Source: Armatimonadota bacterium (GTDB lineage: Bacteria > Armatimonadota > JAAZEB01). Taken from it: a stretch of DNA of 18,835 bases. Numbering within the stretch: position 1 is the stretch's first letter; each line of letters starts with the position of its first letter. Below, one piece after another: positions 1 to 7,727 of the stretch. Both the position numbers and the translations under genes were made by a program. The stretch is from assembly GCA_012841485.1 (NCBI GenBank), contig DUUU01000484.1:1-18835 (forward strand). The letters are read 5' to 3'. Under the pieces are notes generated by a model. It did not search any database. It was not told the origin of the DNA and saw only the letters and a list, made by a program, of their open reading frames with translations.

Positions 1-3000
1 GAGGTGCGTCGCCGGCCCCCAGTTGCCGGCGCCATCGCAAGCACGCACATGGAAGACCCAGGCGCCCGGCTTCAGATTCTTCAAATGGCAGCGCGGTTCG
101 CGCGTCACGATCTTCTCATCCGGGAGCGTCTCCGGCTTCTGATCGACGACGTAGGAATAGCCGAGAACGCCATTGGGATCCGCCGGCGGTTGCCATTCAA
201 ACGCGGCCGAGGTCGCCCGCGGCGAATAGAGGGTGATGTTATCGAGCCAGAGGCTGGCACCCCTCGGGTTGTCATAGGAGGCGCGAACGCCGGTTGCCCA
301 GGTGCCCAGGTAGTCGGCGAAGAAGCGCGGCGTGTTCGGGTAACGCCCCCGCAGGAAGGCGCCAAAATCAAACTCCGCGGCGTGCCACTTTCCATCCTGC
401 TTCACACCCTCGATCCGGCCAATGTTGCTCTGCACAAAGGGGGGATAGGCGCCATTCTGGCCCGCGAAGCCGACCGTCTGCAGGTCGCCGTTGACCACGG
501 AGACGATGTTCAGGTTACATCCCGCCGTCTCAAAGCGGTAGTCGAAGCGGACACGCGGGTAGTCATGCACCGCGTAGGGTGTCTTCCGCAGGAACACCGA
601 GAAGAAATCATCGGCTTCCAGGTTGACCACACGCGCCGAGCCCCTCCCCACGGCCGCGTCTCCGGTTTCATGGAACACCCACGCCGAGCGGCGCAGCTCC
701 ACCTCCGGCGGCACTCCGTGCTCGAAATCAACCCGCGACAGCCGGTTCTCGGGAATATACGAGACATAGGGCGCCGCGGGCGGCATCCTATCGAGCGCCG
801 GATCGACCATCCAGCGCCACTCACGATAGAGGACCATCTTGCCGGCCAGATCACACGCCTTCAAGCCACACAGGAGCGGCGCCGGCTTCTCCATGGCCAG
901 CGCCGGGTCTTCCCAGGATACGATTCCCTTTGCCCGATTCCAGCGCAGACCGCCGCTCGAAAGATCATAGGCCTTGAGCAAACTGCCCCGTCGCACCCAC
1001 CAGCGCACACTCTCGATGTCGAGAGCGCCCGCGTTCTTTAGGGCCACCTCCATGGCCGGGGCCGGAATCCGCCCGCCGGCGGCGATCCGGGGCGTCGCCT
1101 CCGGGGCCGGGTGCTTGCCTGCATCCAAGGGCACAAACTGGAAATGAGTCGTCGGACCCCAGTTGCCGGCTCCATCGTAGGCGCGCACGTGGAACATGGT
1201 GGCGCCGGGTGGAATGAGGGGCGGCCCCGACTCGGTGGTCCTGTCCGGCACGGTCTCAGCGGCGTTGTCGAAAACCCAGCTGTATCCCACGATTCCGGAG
1301 AGGTCATCGGCGTGCAAGGTGAGCGCCTCATTCGCTCCCGCGGGGAGCGCAGGCACGAAACGGAAGTCATCCACGTGCCAGGAGATCCCCTGGATGTTGT
1401 TCATCCAGCCGGTATCGGCGAAGAAGAGTCTTGAGATGACGGTCGTGGGCGCTCCCGAGGCGCGCACCGCCGCCGCCAGATCCACGTCCGCCCGCCGCCA
1501 GGTGCCATCGGCCTTCACTCCGGCAATCGCGCCGATCACCGGGAAGGTGCTATCACGGTCGGTGAACCCGATCTCGTACCACTTGCCGTCGATCTCCAGG
1601 ACCAGGCTGAGCTGTACTTCGGGACGGACGCGGTACCAGAAGGTGAGCCGCGGCCAGCGGCGCGCATCGAACGGCTTCTCGCGCACGGCCGTGGCGAAAG
1701 AGCCGGCCACCCGGCGATGAGTGAGGCGCAGGCTGAAGCGGCCAGATGCCTGGGTGGTCTCATCGCGCCAAAGCGATCCACCCTGCTCTCCACCCAGGCG
1801 CCGCCAGGTGCCCACATCCTGTTCAAAGGTGTCGATGCGGTCCGCCCCCCCGGGGGTAGCGACCACCGGCGCGGTGGGCGGCACCTTATCCGTGCCCACG
1901 CGCATCCGCCAGGCCAGCGAGAGCGGGTCCTGCCCTGGAGCCGTGGCCTTCAGGCTCACCTGCTCGCCATCGCGGAACCGGAACCCGGCTGCGGTGAGGT
2001 TGACGACGAACTCGCCACGGATGCCGTCCCAGCGCAGGCCCGGAGTGCCCAACCGCAAGCGCCTCCCATTCACCACGACGGCGCACGCCTCCGGGTCGAG
2101 CTGGGTGTCGGCGACGGCGATGTGCAGATCACCGGCCGGCACCTCTTCGCCCTTCGGGGTCGCCAATCGGAAGGCCGACGCGAACCGAGAAGATGCGCCC
2201 TGCGAGACGCGCCGCCACCGGAAAACGCACCCCTTCGGGTTGGCCGCCAGCCCGGCAATCAGCTCCGGCCGGGTGCTCAGGCTGGCCAGGAAGAGCTGGT
2301 CCACGAGTGGCAGCTTGCCCGAGGGAAAGAAGGTACGCAACGCCTGCCGCAACGGAAACTCGGCGCGCGTCCATCCGCCGGCGAGCTTCGTTAGGCGCGC
2401 GCTCCCCATCGGCACGGAGTCGCCGTCCTCCGTGACATCGCCCAGAAAGCGCGCCCGGAACCGCTGCCCACCGGCCACCGCGTAGAGTGCGAGGGTCGCT
2501 CGCGAATCGGCCTGAAAATCGAAGATGACCACCGGCTTGCTTCCGGGATCCACCCAGCGACCCAGGTCAGTACGGAACCACCCACCGTTGATCGGATTGA
2601 CGCTGACTCGCTCGCCGCCCGCCGCGGTCGGGGAAGGCGGCGCCTGGAGGAAGCTGGCCACGGGATCACCGCGGCGCGCCGCGCAGACGCGCACCCTTGC
2701 CACGGCCATGCCGTTCTCGCCCCACGTCCAAAGCGCCAGTCGATCTCCAGGAAGCGGATCCGGGTCGGTGTAGTCGAAGAGAAGCCGGCGCTCCAGGCGC
2801 CCCCGGCCGTGGGAGGGCACCTCCACCCACACGCGGATGCGCCCGCCCTCCCGCAGGATCACGAAGTGGTGCCACGTCTGCGTGACCCGATAGTAGACGA
2901 ACATCTGGTCGTTGCGCCACTGCGGGAGGACAATCTCTCGGTTCTCGGCCACCAGTTTGCCCCGCCGGTAGAGCAGCGCGGGTTCATCATGCGAGCGATA

Positions 3001-4911
3001 GACGAGGGAGTAGCCAGAGCCGATCTGCTCCCCCTCCGCGCAGAAGCTGAGGTTGAGGTTGATCGGCGCGGTGAAGTGCATCCGGTCGCTCGTGCCCTCG
3101 CGGGGGGCAGCGAAGACTTCGATCCATTGATCTCCGCCAAACCGGCGCTTATTCCACAGCGTGGACATCGGATCGCCGCGGCCGCCGAAAAAGTTCCAGT
3201 GGGGAACGCACGCCCAGCGCGTGGTGGCGATCCATTCGCCCGCCTCGATGCCCCAGTCTATCGGCGCGGCATCGAAGCGGTACTCCGCCATCCGTGGCGA
3301 GGCGACGCGCGCCATGCGAGCCACGGCTTCCGGCGATACCCACCGGGCGAAGCGCACGCCCACGCGTCCCCGCGCGAGCGGCTTCGAGTCGGCGTACTCC
3401 AGCAGGCACGCCAGCTCTCCCTCGCCATCACCGGGGGCGCCAAGCACCCGTACCCGCCCGGCGTTCACTTCGATGCGCGCGGGCTTCCCCGCCACCGCCG
3501 CCTTCTTCACTGGCGTCGCGCCCCGGTAGAGCGTCAGGTTTCCAGAGTCCAACAGGAGGCGATAGCCCGTGGCGGGGCTCTCGCTCTCGCCCATCAGCAC
3601 CACTTCCGAGGGCGCCGGCAGCCCCTTTCCATCCATCAGGTTGAGCTCCACCGACGCGGCGTCGAAAAGAATCGTTCGGTGCCAATACCACCGCCGGCCG
3701 CCCTGAGACAGCGACTCCCAGTCGGAATTGACGCTCCCCCAGGCCGACATCAGGGGATCTTGCGCAAACTCCCGGTCGAGCGTGGTGGCGGCGCTCTCCT
3801 CAAGCGCGGTAGGAACGATCTCAGGCGCATCAGAGGCGCCTACCGTCCAATCGTCAAACTCCGCGCCCGCGGATCCCTCCACATAGAGGCCACACTGCCC
3901 GCCAAGGAGGCGCGGATCGCGCGCTGTCAGGACGACGTTCTCATCAACGTGCGCCGTGATGTGGGCCCCCCGGGTTTCCACCGAAAGCCGATACCACTGG
4001 CCAACGCGCGCGTAAGCGGGGCGCTCCGCGAGCAGGGTGACCCGTCCCCCCTCCCGCCGCCACAGGCGCAGGCGGTTGGCCCTTCCCTTCGCCGCGCCCG
4101 GCCCACCCCAGGAGAAGCCGTAGACACTTCCCTTCTCTCGATGTCCAAAGACGAGGCCCATTCCGGATGTTGCGCCAAGAAGCCGGGAGGAGACCGCCAC
4201 GCGATAGTCATTCCAGAACCAGTAAGACTCGCTGCTGAGCGCCATCCCCTCGCGGCTCGCAAAGCCGATGAACTTGAAGGGATCCGAGGCGGCCCGAGGG
4301 TTCGATACGCCCGCCACGTGCCACGTGCCGGCGACGCCATCCCAGCGCGAAGGCGCGTCGGGAGTCGTCATGAAATCATCCGTGAGGAGGATCTCCTCCG
4401 TGGGCTGGTAGCGCGCTTCATCCAACAGATCGATCCGGCGCTCCGGATCGGCCAGCATCACGTGCGCAATCGGGAGGCGCACATCATCGCGCTCGAGGCG
4501 TATCTCGCCGTTGAGGGCCACCCGCAGGAGTGACTCGCGGCGAACCACGAGGAGTTCGTTCGCGCCGGCATACCGGACAGCACTCCGGGCCAGGCGCCGG
4601 CGTGCCCCGCCCTCCTCCTCCAACCGGATCTCGGGTCCTGAGAGAGCGAGCCGATACGCCCCCTGCCCGCCCGGACCGCGCAGCAGCAGCGCCGCCTCGC
4701 CGCCGGGCTTTGCCACGCGAAAGGAGATCCGAAGCACGAAGGAGGGATCGCACTCTTCCACCAACGCCACCTCGCGTTGCGACGCCCCCGCCACCGGCCC
4801 GGCAGAAGGCGCCGAGGCAAGCAGCGCCCACCAGAACAGGATCAACAGCGGCGCTCTCCGTAGCAGTTGAAGGCTCGTTCGAAACCGCATTCTCCTGACC
4901 CGTCTCCCCAT
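1..4911 (-). CDS. Giant exported multidomain beta-sandwich protein (partial, C-terminus outside window)
   Basis: The minus-strand frame is open for 1637 codons from ATG at 4911 to the window edge, so the stop lies outside. An in-frame TGA lies about 90 nt upstream. A signal peptide is clear: arginine-rich residues 2-19, hydrophobic core 20-32 (LLILFWWALLAS) and likely cleavage near 34-37, so the protein is exported. Residues 50-165, 178-357, 378-540 and 544-740 look like LamG/concanavalin-type sandwiches, several opening with a Trp-rich 'W..(V)..G.W' pattern. A jelly-roll-like domain follows at 770-900. After it, a three-part module occurs twice: Ig-like (918-1010; 1280-1378), carbohydrate-binding-like (1018-1186; 1379-1565) and Fn3-like ending in FHVRAYDGAGNWGP or FHVRACDGAGNWGP (1187-1262; 1566-1637). 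I see no catalytic motif. Glycan binding or surface adhesion is inference from fold-like patterns only. ATG at 4890 (Met8) is an alternative start and gives a more typical 30-residue signal peptide. Confidence 0.85.
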   Translation of the reverse strand, partial: MGRRVRRMRFRTSLQLLRRAPLLILFWWALLASAPSAGPVAGASQREVALVEECDPSFVLRISFRVAKPGGEAALLLRGPGGQGAYRLALSGPEIRLEEEGGARRRLARSAVRYAGANELLVVRRESLLRVALNGEIRLERDDVRLPIAHVMLADPERRIDLLDEARYQPTEEILLTDDFMTTPDAPSRWDGVAGTWHVAGVSNPRAASDPFKFIGFASREGMALSSESYWFWNDYRVAVSSRLLGATSGMGLVFGHREKGSVYGFSWGGPGAAKGRANRLRLWRREGGRVTLLAERPAYARVGQWYRLSVETRGAHITAHVDENVVLTARDPRLLGGQCGLYVEGSAGAEFDDWTVGASDAPEIVPTALEESAATTLDREFAQDPLMSAWGSVNSDWESLSQGGRRWYWHRTILFDAASVELNLMDGKGLPAPSEVVLMGESESPATGYRLLLDSGNLTLYRGATPVKKAAVAGKPARIEVNAGRVRVLGAPGDGEGELACLLEYADSKPLARGRVGVRFARWVSPEAVARMARVASPRMAEYRFDAAPIDWGIEAGEWIATTRWACVPHWNFFGGRGDPMSTLWNKRRFGGDQWIEVFAAPREGTSDRMHFTAPINLNLSFCAEGEQIGSGYSLVYRSHDEPALLYRRGKLVAENREIVLPQWRNDQMFVYYRVTQTWHHFVILREGGRIRVWVEVPSHGRGRLERRLLFDYTDPDPLPGDRLALWTWGENGMAVARVRVCAARRGDPVASFLQAPPSPTAAGGERVSVNPINGGWFRTDLGRWVDPGSKPVVIFDFQADSRATLALYAVAGGQRFRARFLGDVTEDGDSVPMGSARLTKLAGGWTRAEFPLRQALRTFFPSGKLPLVDQLFLASLSTRPELIAGLAANPKGCVFRWRRVSQGASSRFASAFRLATPKGEEVPAGDLHIAVADTQLDPEACAVVVNGRRLRLGTPGLRWDGIRGEFVVNLTAAGFRFRDGEQVSLKATAPGQDPLSLAWRMRVGTDKVPPTAPVVATPGGADRIDTFEQDVGTWRRLGGEQGGSLWRDETTQASGRFSLRLTHRRVAGSFATAVREKPFDARRWPRLTFWYRVRPEVQLSLVLEIDGKWYEIGFTDRDSTFPVIGAIAGVKADGTWRRADVDLAAAVRASGAPTTVISRLFFADTGWMNNIQGISWHVDDFRFVPALPAGANEALTLHADDLSGIVGYSWVFDNAAETVPDRTTESGPPLIPPGATMFHVRAYDGAGNWGPTTHFQFVPLDAGKHPAPEATPRIAAGGRIPAPAMEVALKNAGALDIESVRWWVRRGSLLKAYDLSSGGLRWNRAKGIVSWEDPALAMEKPAPLLCGLKACDLAGKMVLYREWRWMVDPALDRMPPAAPYVSYIPENRLSRVDFEHGVPPEVELRRSAWVFHETGDAAVGRGSARVVNLEADDFFSVFLRKTPYAVHDYPRVRFDYRFETAGCNLNIVSVVNGDLQTVGFAGQNGAYPPFVQSNIGRIEGVKQDGKWHAAEFDFGAFLRGRYPNTPRFFADYLGTWATGVRASYDNPRGASLWLDNITLYSPRATSAAFEWQPPADPNGVLGYSYVVDQKPETLPDEKIVTREPRCHLKNLKPGAWVFHVRACDGAGNWGPATHL

Positions 4912-4920
4912 GGCGAAATG

Positions 4921-4939
4921 GCGTCCCCGTGCGGGACGC
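4921..4939. repeat. 7-bp hairpin just upstream of the exported-protein start
   Basis: GCGTCCC and GGGACGC pair perfectly around a five-base loop. The hairpin ends 9 nt upstream of the ATG at 4911, where no good Shine-Dalgarno sequence is visible. It could affect translation initiation or simply be a dispersed palindrome. Confidence 0.5.
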
Positions 4940-5068
4940 GCTCCTCTCTTAGGCGCTGCCAGAACACGTTTTGTTTCGGGGAGGACCGGGCGGGATGCTC
5001 ACCCGGGCGCGGCGCCTACCCATCCCAGGCCACCGCTACCAAACCGCGGGCGACGGCGACCGGAAACA

Positions 5069-5096
5069 GGGCGAACACCACGGGCTCGCCCCTACC
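5069..5096. repeat. GGGCGA...TCGCCC palindromic intergenic element
   Basis: GGGCGA (5069-5074) and TCGCCC (5086-5091) form a 6-bp stem with an 11-nt loop, followed by CTACC. The layout resembles the GGGCGAAC...TCGCCCCTAC elements I recall as scattered between genes in Chloroflexota and cyanobacteria. The resemblance is from memory. Only one copy is seen in this window. Confidence 0.45.
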
Positions 5097-5144
5097 GAAC
5101 GTTCGTCCCGCTATCGCGTTCCCCACGACCGTCGCGCGGTAGCT

Positions 5145-5188
5145 CCCCTTCCCTGGGGCCGGCGCGGGGCCGGAGGGTAGGGAAGGGG
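5145..5188. repeat. 10-bp inverted repeat CCCCTTCCCT / AGGGAAGGGG
   Basis: CCCCTTCCCT (5145-5154) and AGGGAAGGGG (5179-5188) are perfect complements flanking a 24-nt GC-rich centre that contains two GGGGCCGG copies. A GGGGGTTAGG tail follows. It sits 53 nt from the GGGCGA palindrome and looks like non-coding repeat sequence rather than a gene part. Confidence 0.5.
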
Positions 5189-5220
5189 CGGGGGTTAGGC
5201 AATCAGGCGCCTCGCGCACA

Positions 5221-5260
5221 TCGATACCACGGATGAAGGAGACGAACACGGATGGCGAGG
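5221..5260 (-). repeat. Dispersed intergenic repeat, copy A
   Basis: Read on the minus strand, this contains CCATCCGTGTTCGTC, a 6-nt spacer and ATCCGTGGTA. About 36 of 40 positions match the alaS downstream gap (13992-14030), allowing a 2-nt gap, but in the opposite orientation. The unit is itself partly repetitive, since ATCCGTG occurs twice. Confidence 0.7.
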
Positions 5261-5364
5261 CGCAGGCGCCTGGGGCGATGATAGAAGAGGCCGGAGAGGT
5301 CCGGGCATTGGAGCCGGGCGTCTCTGTGCCCAGACCGGATTCCCTATCAGGGCAAGAGTGGGTG

Positions 5365-5399
5365 CTGCCCCGGGAGCGTCGCGAACGCCCCCGGGGCAG
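5365..5399 (-). terminator. Hairpin terminator candidate after the CNNM/CBS gene
   Basis: CTGCCCCGGG (5365-5374) pairs with CCCGGGGCAG (5390-5399). After one mismatch, GCGT and ACGC add four pairs around a five-base loop. It begins 8 nt past the stop codon of the CNNM/CBS gene. There is no T-run, so if it terminates transcription it is not a canonical intrinsic terminator. Confidence 0.6.
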
Positions 5400-5407
5400 A
5401 TCGATCT

Positions 5408-7009
5408 CTAGCGAGCGTCTGATGATTCGTCGGCAGGATCCGATTCCGCTGGCTTTACCAGGCGGGTGATCTTCACGCGAGTGACGCGCCGGCTATCCGC
5501 CTCAACGACCTCGATCAGGAGGTCATCGTGCTCGACCACTTCGCCGACGGTGGGAATCTTGCCCAGGATGCCAAAGACGAAGCCGCCCAGGGTTTCGCTC
5601 TCCTCCTCGGGAAGGTGGATCCCCAGCTCCTTGTTCACGTCATCGACCGACATACGCGCATCCACTAGGGCGACGTTCTCATCGACCAGGGAGAGCGTCG
5701 GCTCGTTCTCCACGTCGTACTCGTCGGTGATCGGCCCGACGATCTCCTCCAGGAGATCCTCCAGCGTCACCAGGCCGGCCGTGCCGCCATACTCATCCAC
5801 GACGACGGCGAGCTGGTGCTTCGTGCGCTGGAACTCCGTCAGGAGATCATCCACTTTCATGTTCTCGGGCACATAGTAGACCGAGCGCATCACGTTGGCG
5901 GAACGAATGTCGGTATCCGGAGCGCTCTGGCGCACGACGCGCAAGAGGTCCTTGGCATGCACGATACCGACGATGTTATCGACCGTCTCTTCGTAGATTG
6001 GAATGCGCGTGTGCCCCGACTCCAGGACCGCGACGAGGAGGTCATCGATGCTTCGCGTCACCTCGACGACCACCATGTCGATGCGGGGCACCATCACCTC
6101 GCGCACGACAATGTCTGTGAACTCGAGCACGGAGTGGATCATCTCCGTCTCCTGCTCTTCGAGGACGCCCTCCTTCTCGCTCTCCTCGACGATCGTCTTG
6201 ATCTCCTCCTCCGTCATGTGGGCCGCGACTTCTTCGGGGCCCGAGAAGAGGCGAGCGACGGCGCTGCTCAACCGGGTGAGCACCCAGACCACCGGAGCGG
6301 CAATGGCGGCCATCGCCTCGATGGGGCCGGCGACGCGGAGCGCGATCGGCTCGGGGTTGCGGTGAGCGAGCTGTTTGGGGATCAACTCGCCGAGGAGGAG
6401 CTCCACGAAGCCAACGATCAGGATGGTGATGACGAAGCTGGCCTCGAAGGTATAGGCGACAAGCCAGTCGGCGCCCTGCTCGCGAGCCAGACGGCCCAAC
6501 CAGCTTGCCAGGCGCTCCATGGGCGCGCGCGCGGCAATCGCGGCGGCAAACATGCTGGCCAGCGTGATGCCGATCTGCACGGTCGCCACAAAGCGCGCCG
6601 GCTCCTCCAGAAGGCGCTGCGCCGGCTGAGCCGCGCGCACACCCTCCTCGGTGAGCTGGCGCAACCGCGTCTTGCGCATGCTGCCGAGAGCCGTCTCGGC
6701 GGCCGCCAGGAAGGCGACGAAGAGGATCATCGCCGTGATGGCGATGACAATATCCCAGGGGAAGGGACGCGGGGGCCGTGCCGGCACAGGGCCGGCGGTC
6801 CCTGGCGCCGCGATGCAGTAGCCTGCGGCCAGCATCGCCCCTACCGCCAGCATTGGGCCAAGGAAGAGCCAGAGCCCTCCCACTGCTGCCTTCTCATCCG
6901 TTTTCCCATGGCGCGAGGATAAACGGCTATCTTGAGACTGTACCCCGTCGGGAGTCGCCCGCGCAGGCGACATCGCTATGCGTTTCCCGGGGGGTTCGGT
7001 CGAACCCAA
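5408..7009 (-). CDS. CNNM/CBS-domain membrane protein, CorC/HlyC family (putative divalent-cation transporter)
   Basis: This 533-residue protein has the full family architecture. A CNNM-type membrane domain covers about 84-270, with AAAETAL at 102-108 and GELIPKQLA at 207-215. Paired CBS domains follow at about 300-358 (VMVPRIDM at 305-312) and 368-428 (VVDEYGGTAGLVTLEDLLEE region), then a CorC_HlyC domain at 438-518. Relatives carry or control Mg2+/Co2+ transport, and the CBS pair usually senses nucleotides. An extra hydrophobic segment at 45-68 precedes the CNNM domain, so the N-terminus is longer than usual. The start is TTG at 7009, preceded by AAAGGAG with a 5-nt spacing; ATG at 6973 is an alternative with a weaker ribosome site. 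The gene starts 13 nt after dgkA and is the last of its operon. Confidence 0.92.
   Translation of the reverse strand: MGSTEPPGKRIAMSPARATPDGVQSQDSRLSSRHGKTDEKAAVGGLWLFLGPMLAVGAMLAAGYCIAAPGTAGPVPARPPRPFPWDIVIAITAMILFVAFLAAAETALGSMRKTRLRQLTEEGVRAAQPAQRLLEEPARFVATVQIGITLASMFAAAIAARAPMERLASWLGRLAREQGADWLVAYTFEASFVITILIVGFVELLLGELIPKQLAHRNPEPIALRVAGPIEAMAAIAAPVVWVLTRLSSAVARLFSGPEEVAAHMTEEEIKTIVEESEKEGVLEEQETEMIHSVLEFTDIVVREVMVPRIDMVVVEVTRSIDDLLVAVLESGHTRIPIYEETVDNIVGIVHAKDLLRVVRQSAPDTDIRSANVMRSVYYVPENMKVDDLLTEFQRTKHQLAVVVDEYGGTAGLVTLEDLLEEIVGPITDEYDVENEPTLSLVDENVALVDARMSVDDVNKELGIHLPEEESETLGGFVFGILGKIPTVGEVVEHDDLLIEVVEADSRRVTRVKITRLVKPAESDPADESSDAR
6992..7007 (-). promoter_or_regulatory. Hairpin overlapping the TTG start of the CNNM/CBS gene
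   Basis: GGGTTC (6992-6997) and GAACCC (7002-7007) form a perfect 6-bp stem with a four-base loop. On the minus strand it begins with the G of the TTG start codon and spans the next five codons, directly after a strong AAAGGAG. It could restrain initiation, or hint that a later start is used. Confidence 0.4.
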
Positions 7010-7022
7010 ACGCTCTCCTTTC

Positions 7023-7727
7023 CTATGGCAGCAGCCGCATCAATATCACCGGAAGGGAAATTCCAAGAAGCGCCCCGGTGAAGACCGCCCGGAAGCCCTC
7101 CAAGCCTCTCTCAAGGCGGCTCTGTACCACCAGCGCTGCCAGAAGCAGCGCAAAGACTCCCACGGCAACCTCTTGCTGCGCCACCAGAACGATGAGCGTC
7201 GCCAACGAGAACGCGAGAGCAGCGTGGCCATTGATGGGACTGCGTGAATCGGTGGGGTTGTAACCCATGACCCGGAGCACAACCAGGACGGCCAACAGCA
7301 TGACCACCTCGATGACGGCGATATACGCGACCGGCATCGGCGAGGACTCGTAGGCCCCTGCGAGCACCTGCCGAATCCGAGCGTCATCGAGGAAGAGCAC
7401 AAACCCCACGACCACGGCGTTAATCGAGGCGATGAGCACCGCGCCGGCGCTCACGTCCTTGGCCTGCTTAGCCAGCGGATGGTACGCCTCGGTAATCATG
7501 TCGGTCACCGCCTCCACTGCGGTGTTGAACATCTCGGTGATCAGCACGAAGCAGACGCTGAAGAAGAGTACCAGCAGCTCCGTGCGGTTCAACCGGTAGA
7601 TCTTCGCCAGGACAAGCACCAGCACCATCATGAAGAAGTGGAAGCGCATGTGCCGCTGCGTGCGGAACACATGCAGCACTCCCTCGACGGCGAACCGGAA
7701 ACTATCGAGCAACGTGCGGCTCTTCAT
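7023..7727 (-). CDS. dgkA: Diacylglycerol/undecaprenol kinase DgkA fused to a degenerate PAP2-like domain
   Basis: This integral membrane protein of 234 residues has a DgkA kinase half at about 1-118. Its active-site block reads EMFNTAVEAVTD (65-76), followed by HPLAKQAKDVSAGAV (83-97). The family phosphorylates diacylglycerol or undecaprenol with ATP to recycle lipid carriers. A second membrane half (about 130-234) resembles PAP2 phosphatases: SPINGHAALAF (163-173) corresponds to the PSGH motif, and QSRLERGLEGF (202-212) to the SRxxxxxH motif. The PSGH serine is replaced by Asn and the third-motif His by Glu, so phosphatase activity is doubtful. The ATG overlaps the ybeY stop by four bases (ATGA), implying coupled translation. 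The kinase call is firm; the PAP2 relation is by motif. Confidence 0.9.
   Translation of the reverse strand: MKSRTLLDSFRFAVEGVLHVFRTQRHMRFHFFMMVLVLVLAKIYRLNRTELLVLFFSVCFVLITEMFNTAVEAVTDMITEAYHPLAKQAKDVSAGAVLIASINAVVVGFVLFLDDARIRQVLAGAYESSPMPVAYIAVIEVVMLLAVLVVLRVMGYNPTDSRSPINGHAALAFSLATLIVLVAQQEVAVGVFALLLAALVVQSRLERGLEGFRAVFTGALLGISLPVILMRLLP

Larger units (their letters stand above)
4912..5407. other. Intergenic region with palindromes and dispersed-repeat-like sequence
   Basis: This 496-nt gap separates the CNNM/CBS gene from the exported-protein gene. It holds several inverted repeats, listed separately, and one copy of a repeat shared with the alaS downstream gap. A 78-codon plus-strand frame at 5233-5469 has no recognisable product, crosses the repeat and overlaps the CNNM/CBS gene, so I do not call it. 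I see no convincing sigma70 promoter for the exported-protein gene. Confidence 0.7.

Noticed and set aside
4..1041. 345-codon plus-strand open frame at the left edge
   Set aside because: It is antisense to the repeated module of the exported protein, with no recognisable domain.
2809..4533. 574-codon open frame on the plus strand
   Set aside because: It lies exactly antisense to the exported-protein gene, whose frame shows a signal peptide and repeated domains. Its own translation is His/Arg/Pro-rich with no recognisable domain, as expected from antisense reading of GC-rich coding DNA.
5233..5469. 78-codon plus-strand frame beginning MKETNTDG
   Set aside because: It starts inside the dispersed repeat, covers the terminator hairpin and runs into the CNNM/CBS gene antisense; no family resemblance.
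5816..6922. 368-codon plus-strand open frame rich in His, Asp and Arg
   Set aside because: It is antisense to the CNNM/CBS gene; its composition mirrors that gene's codons.
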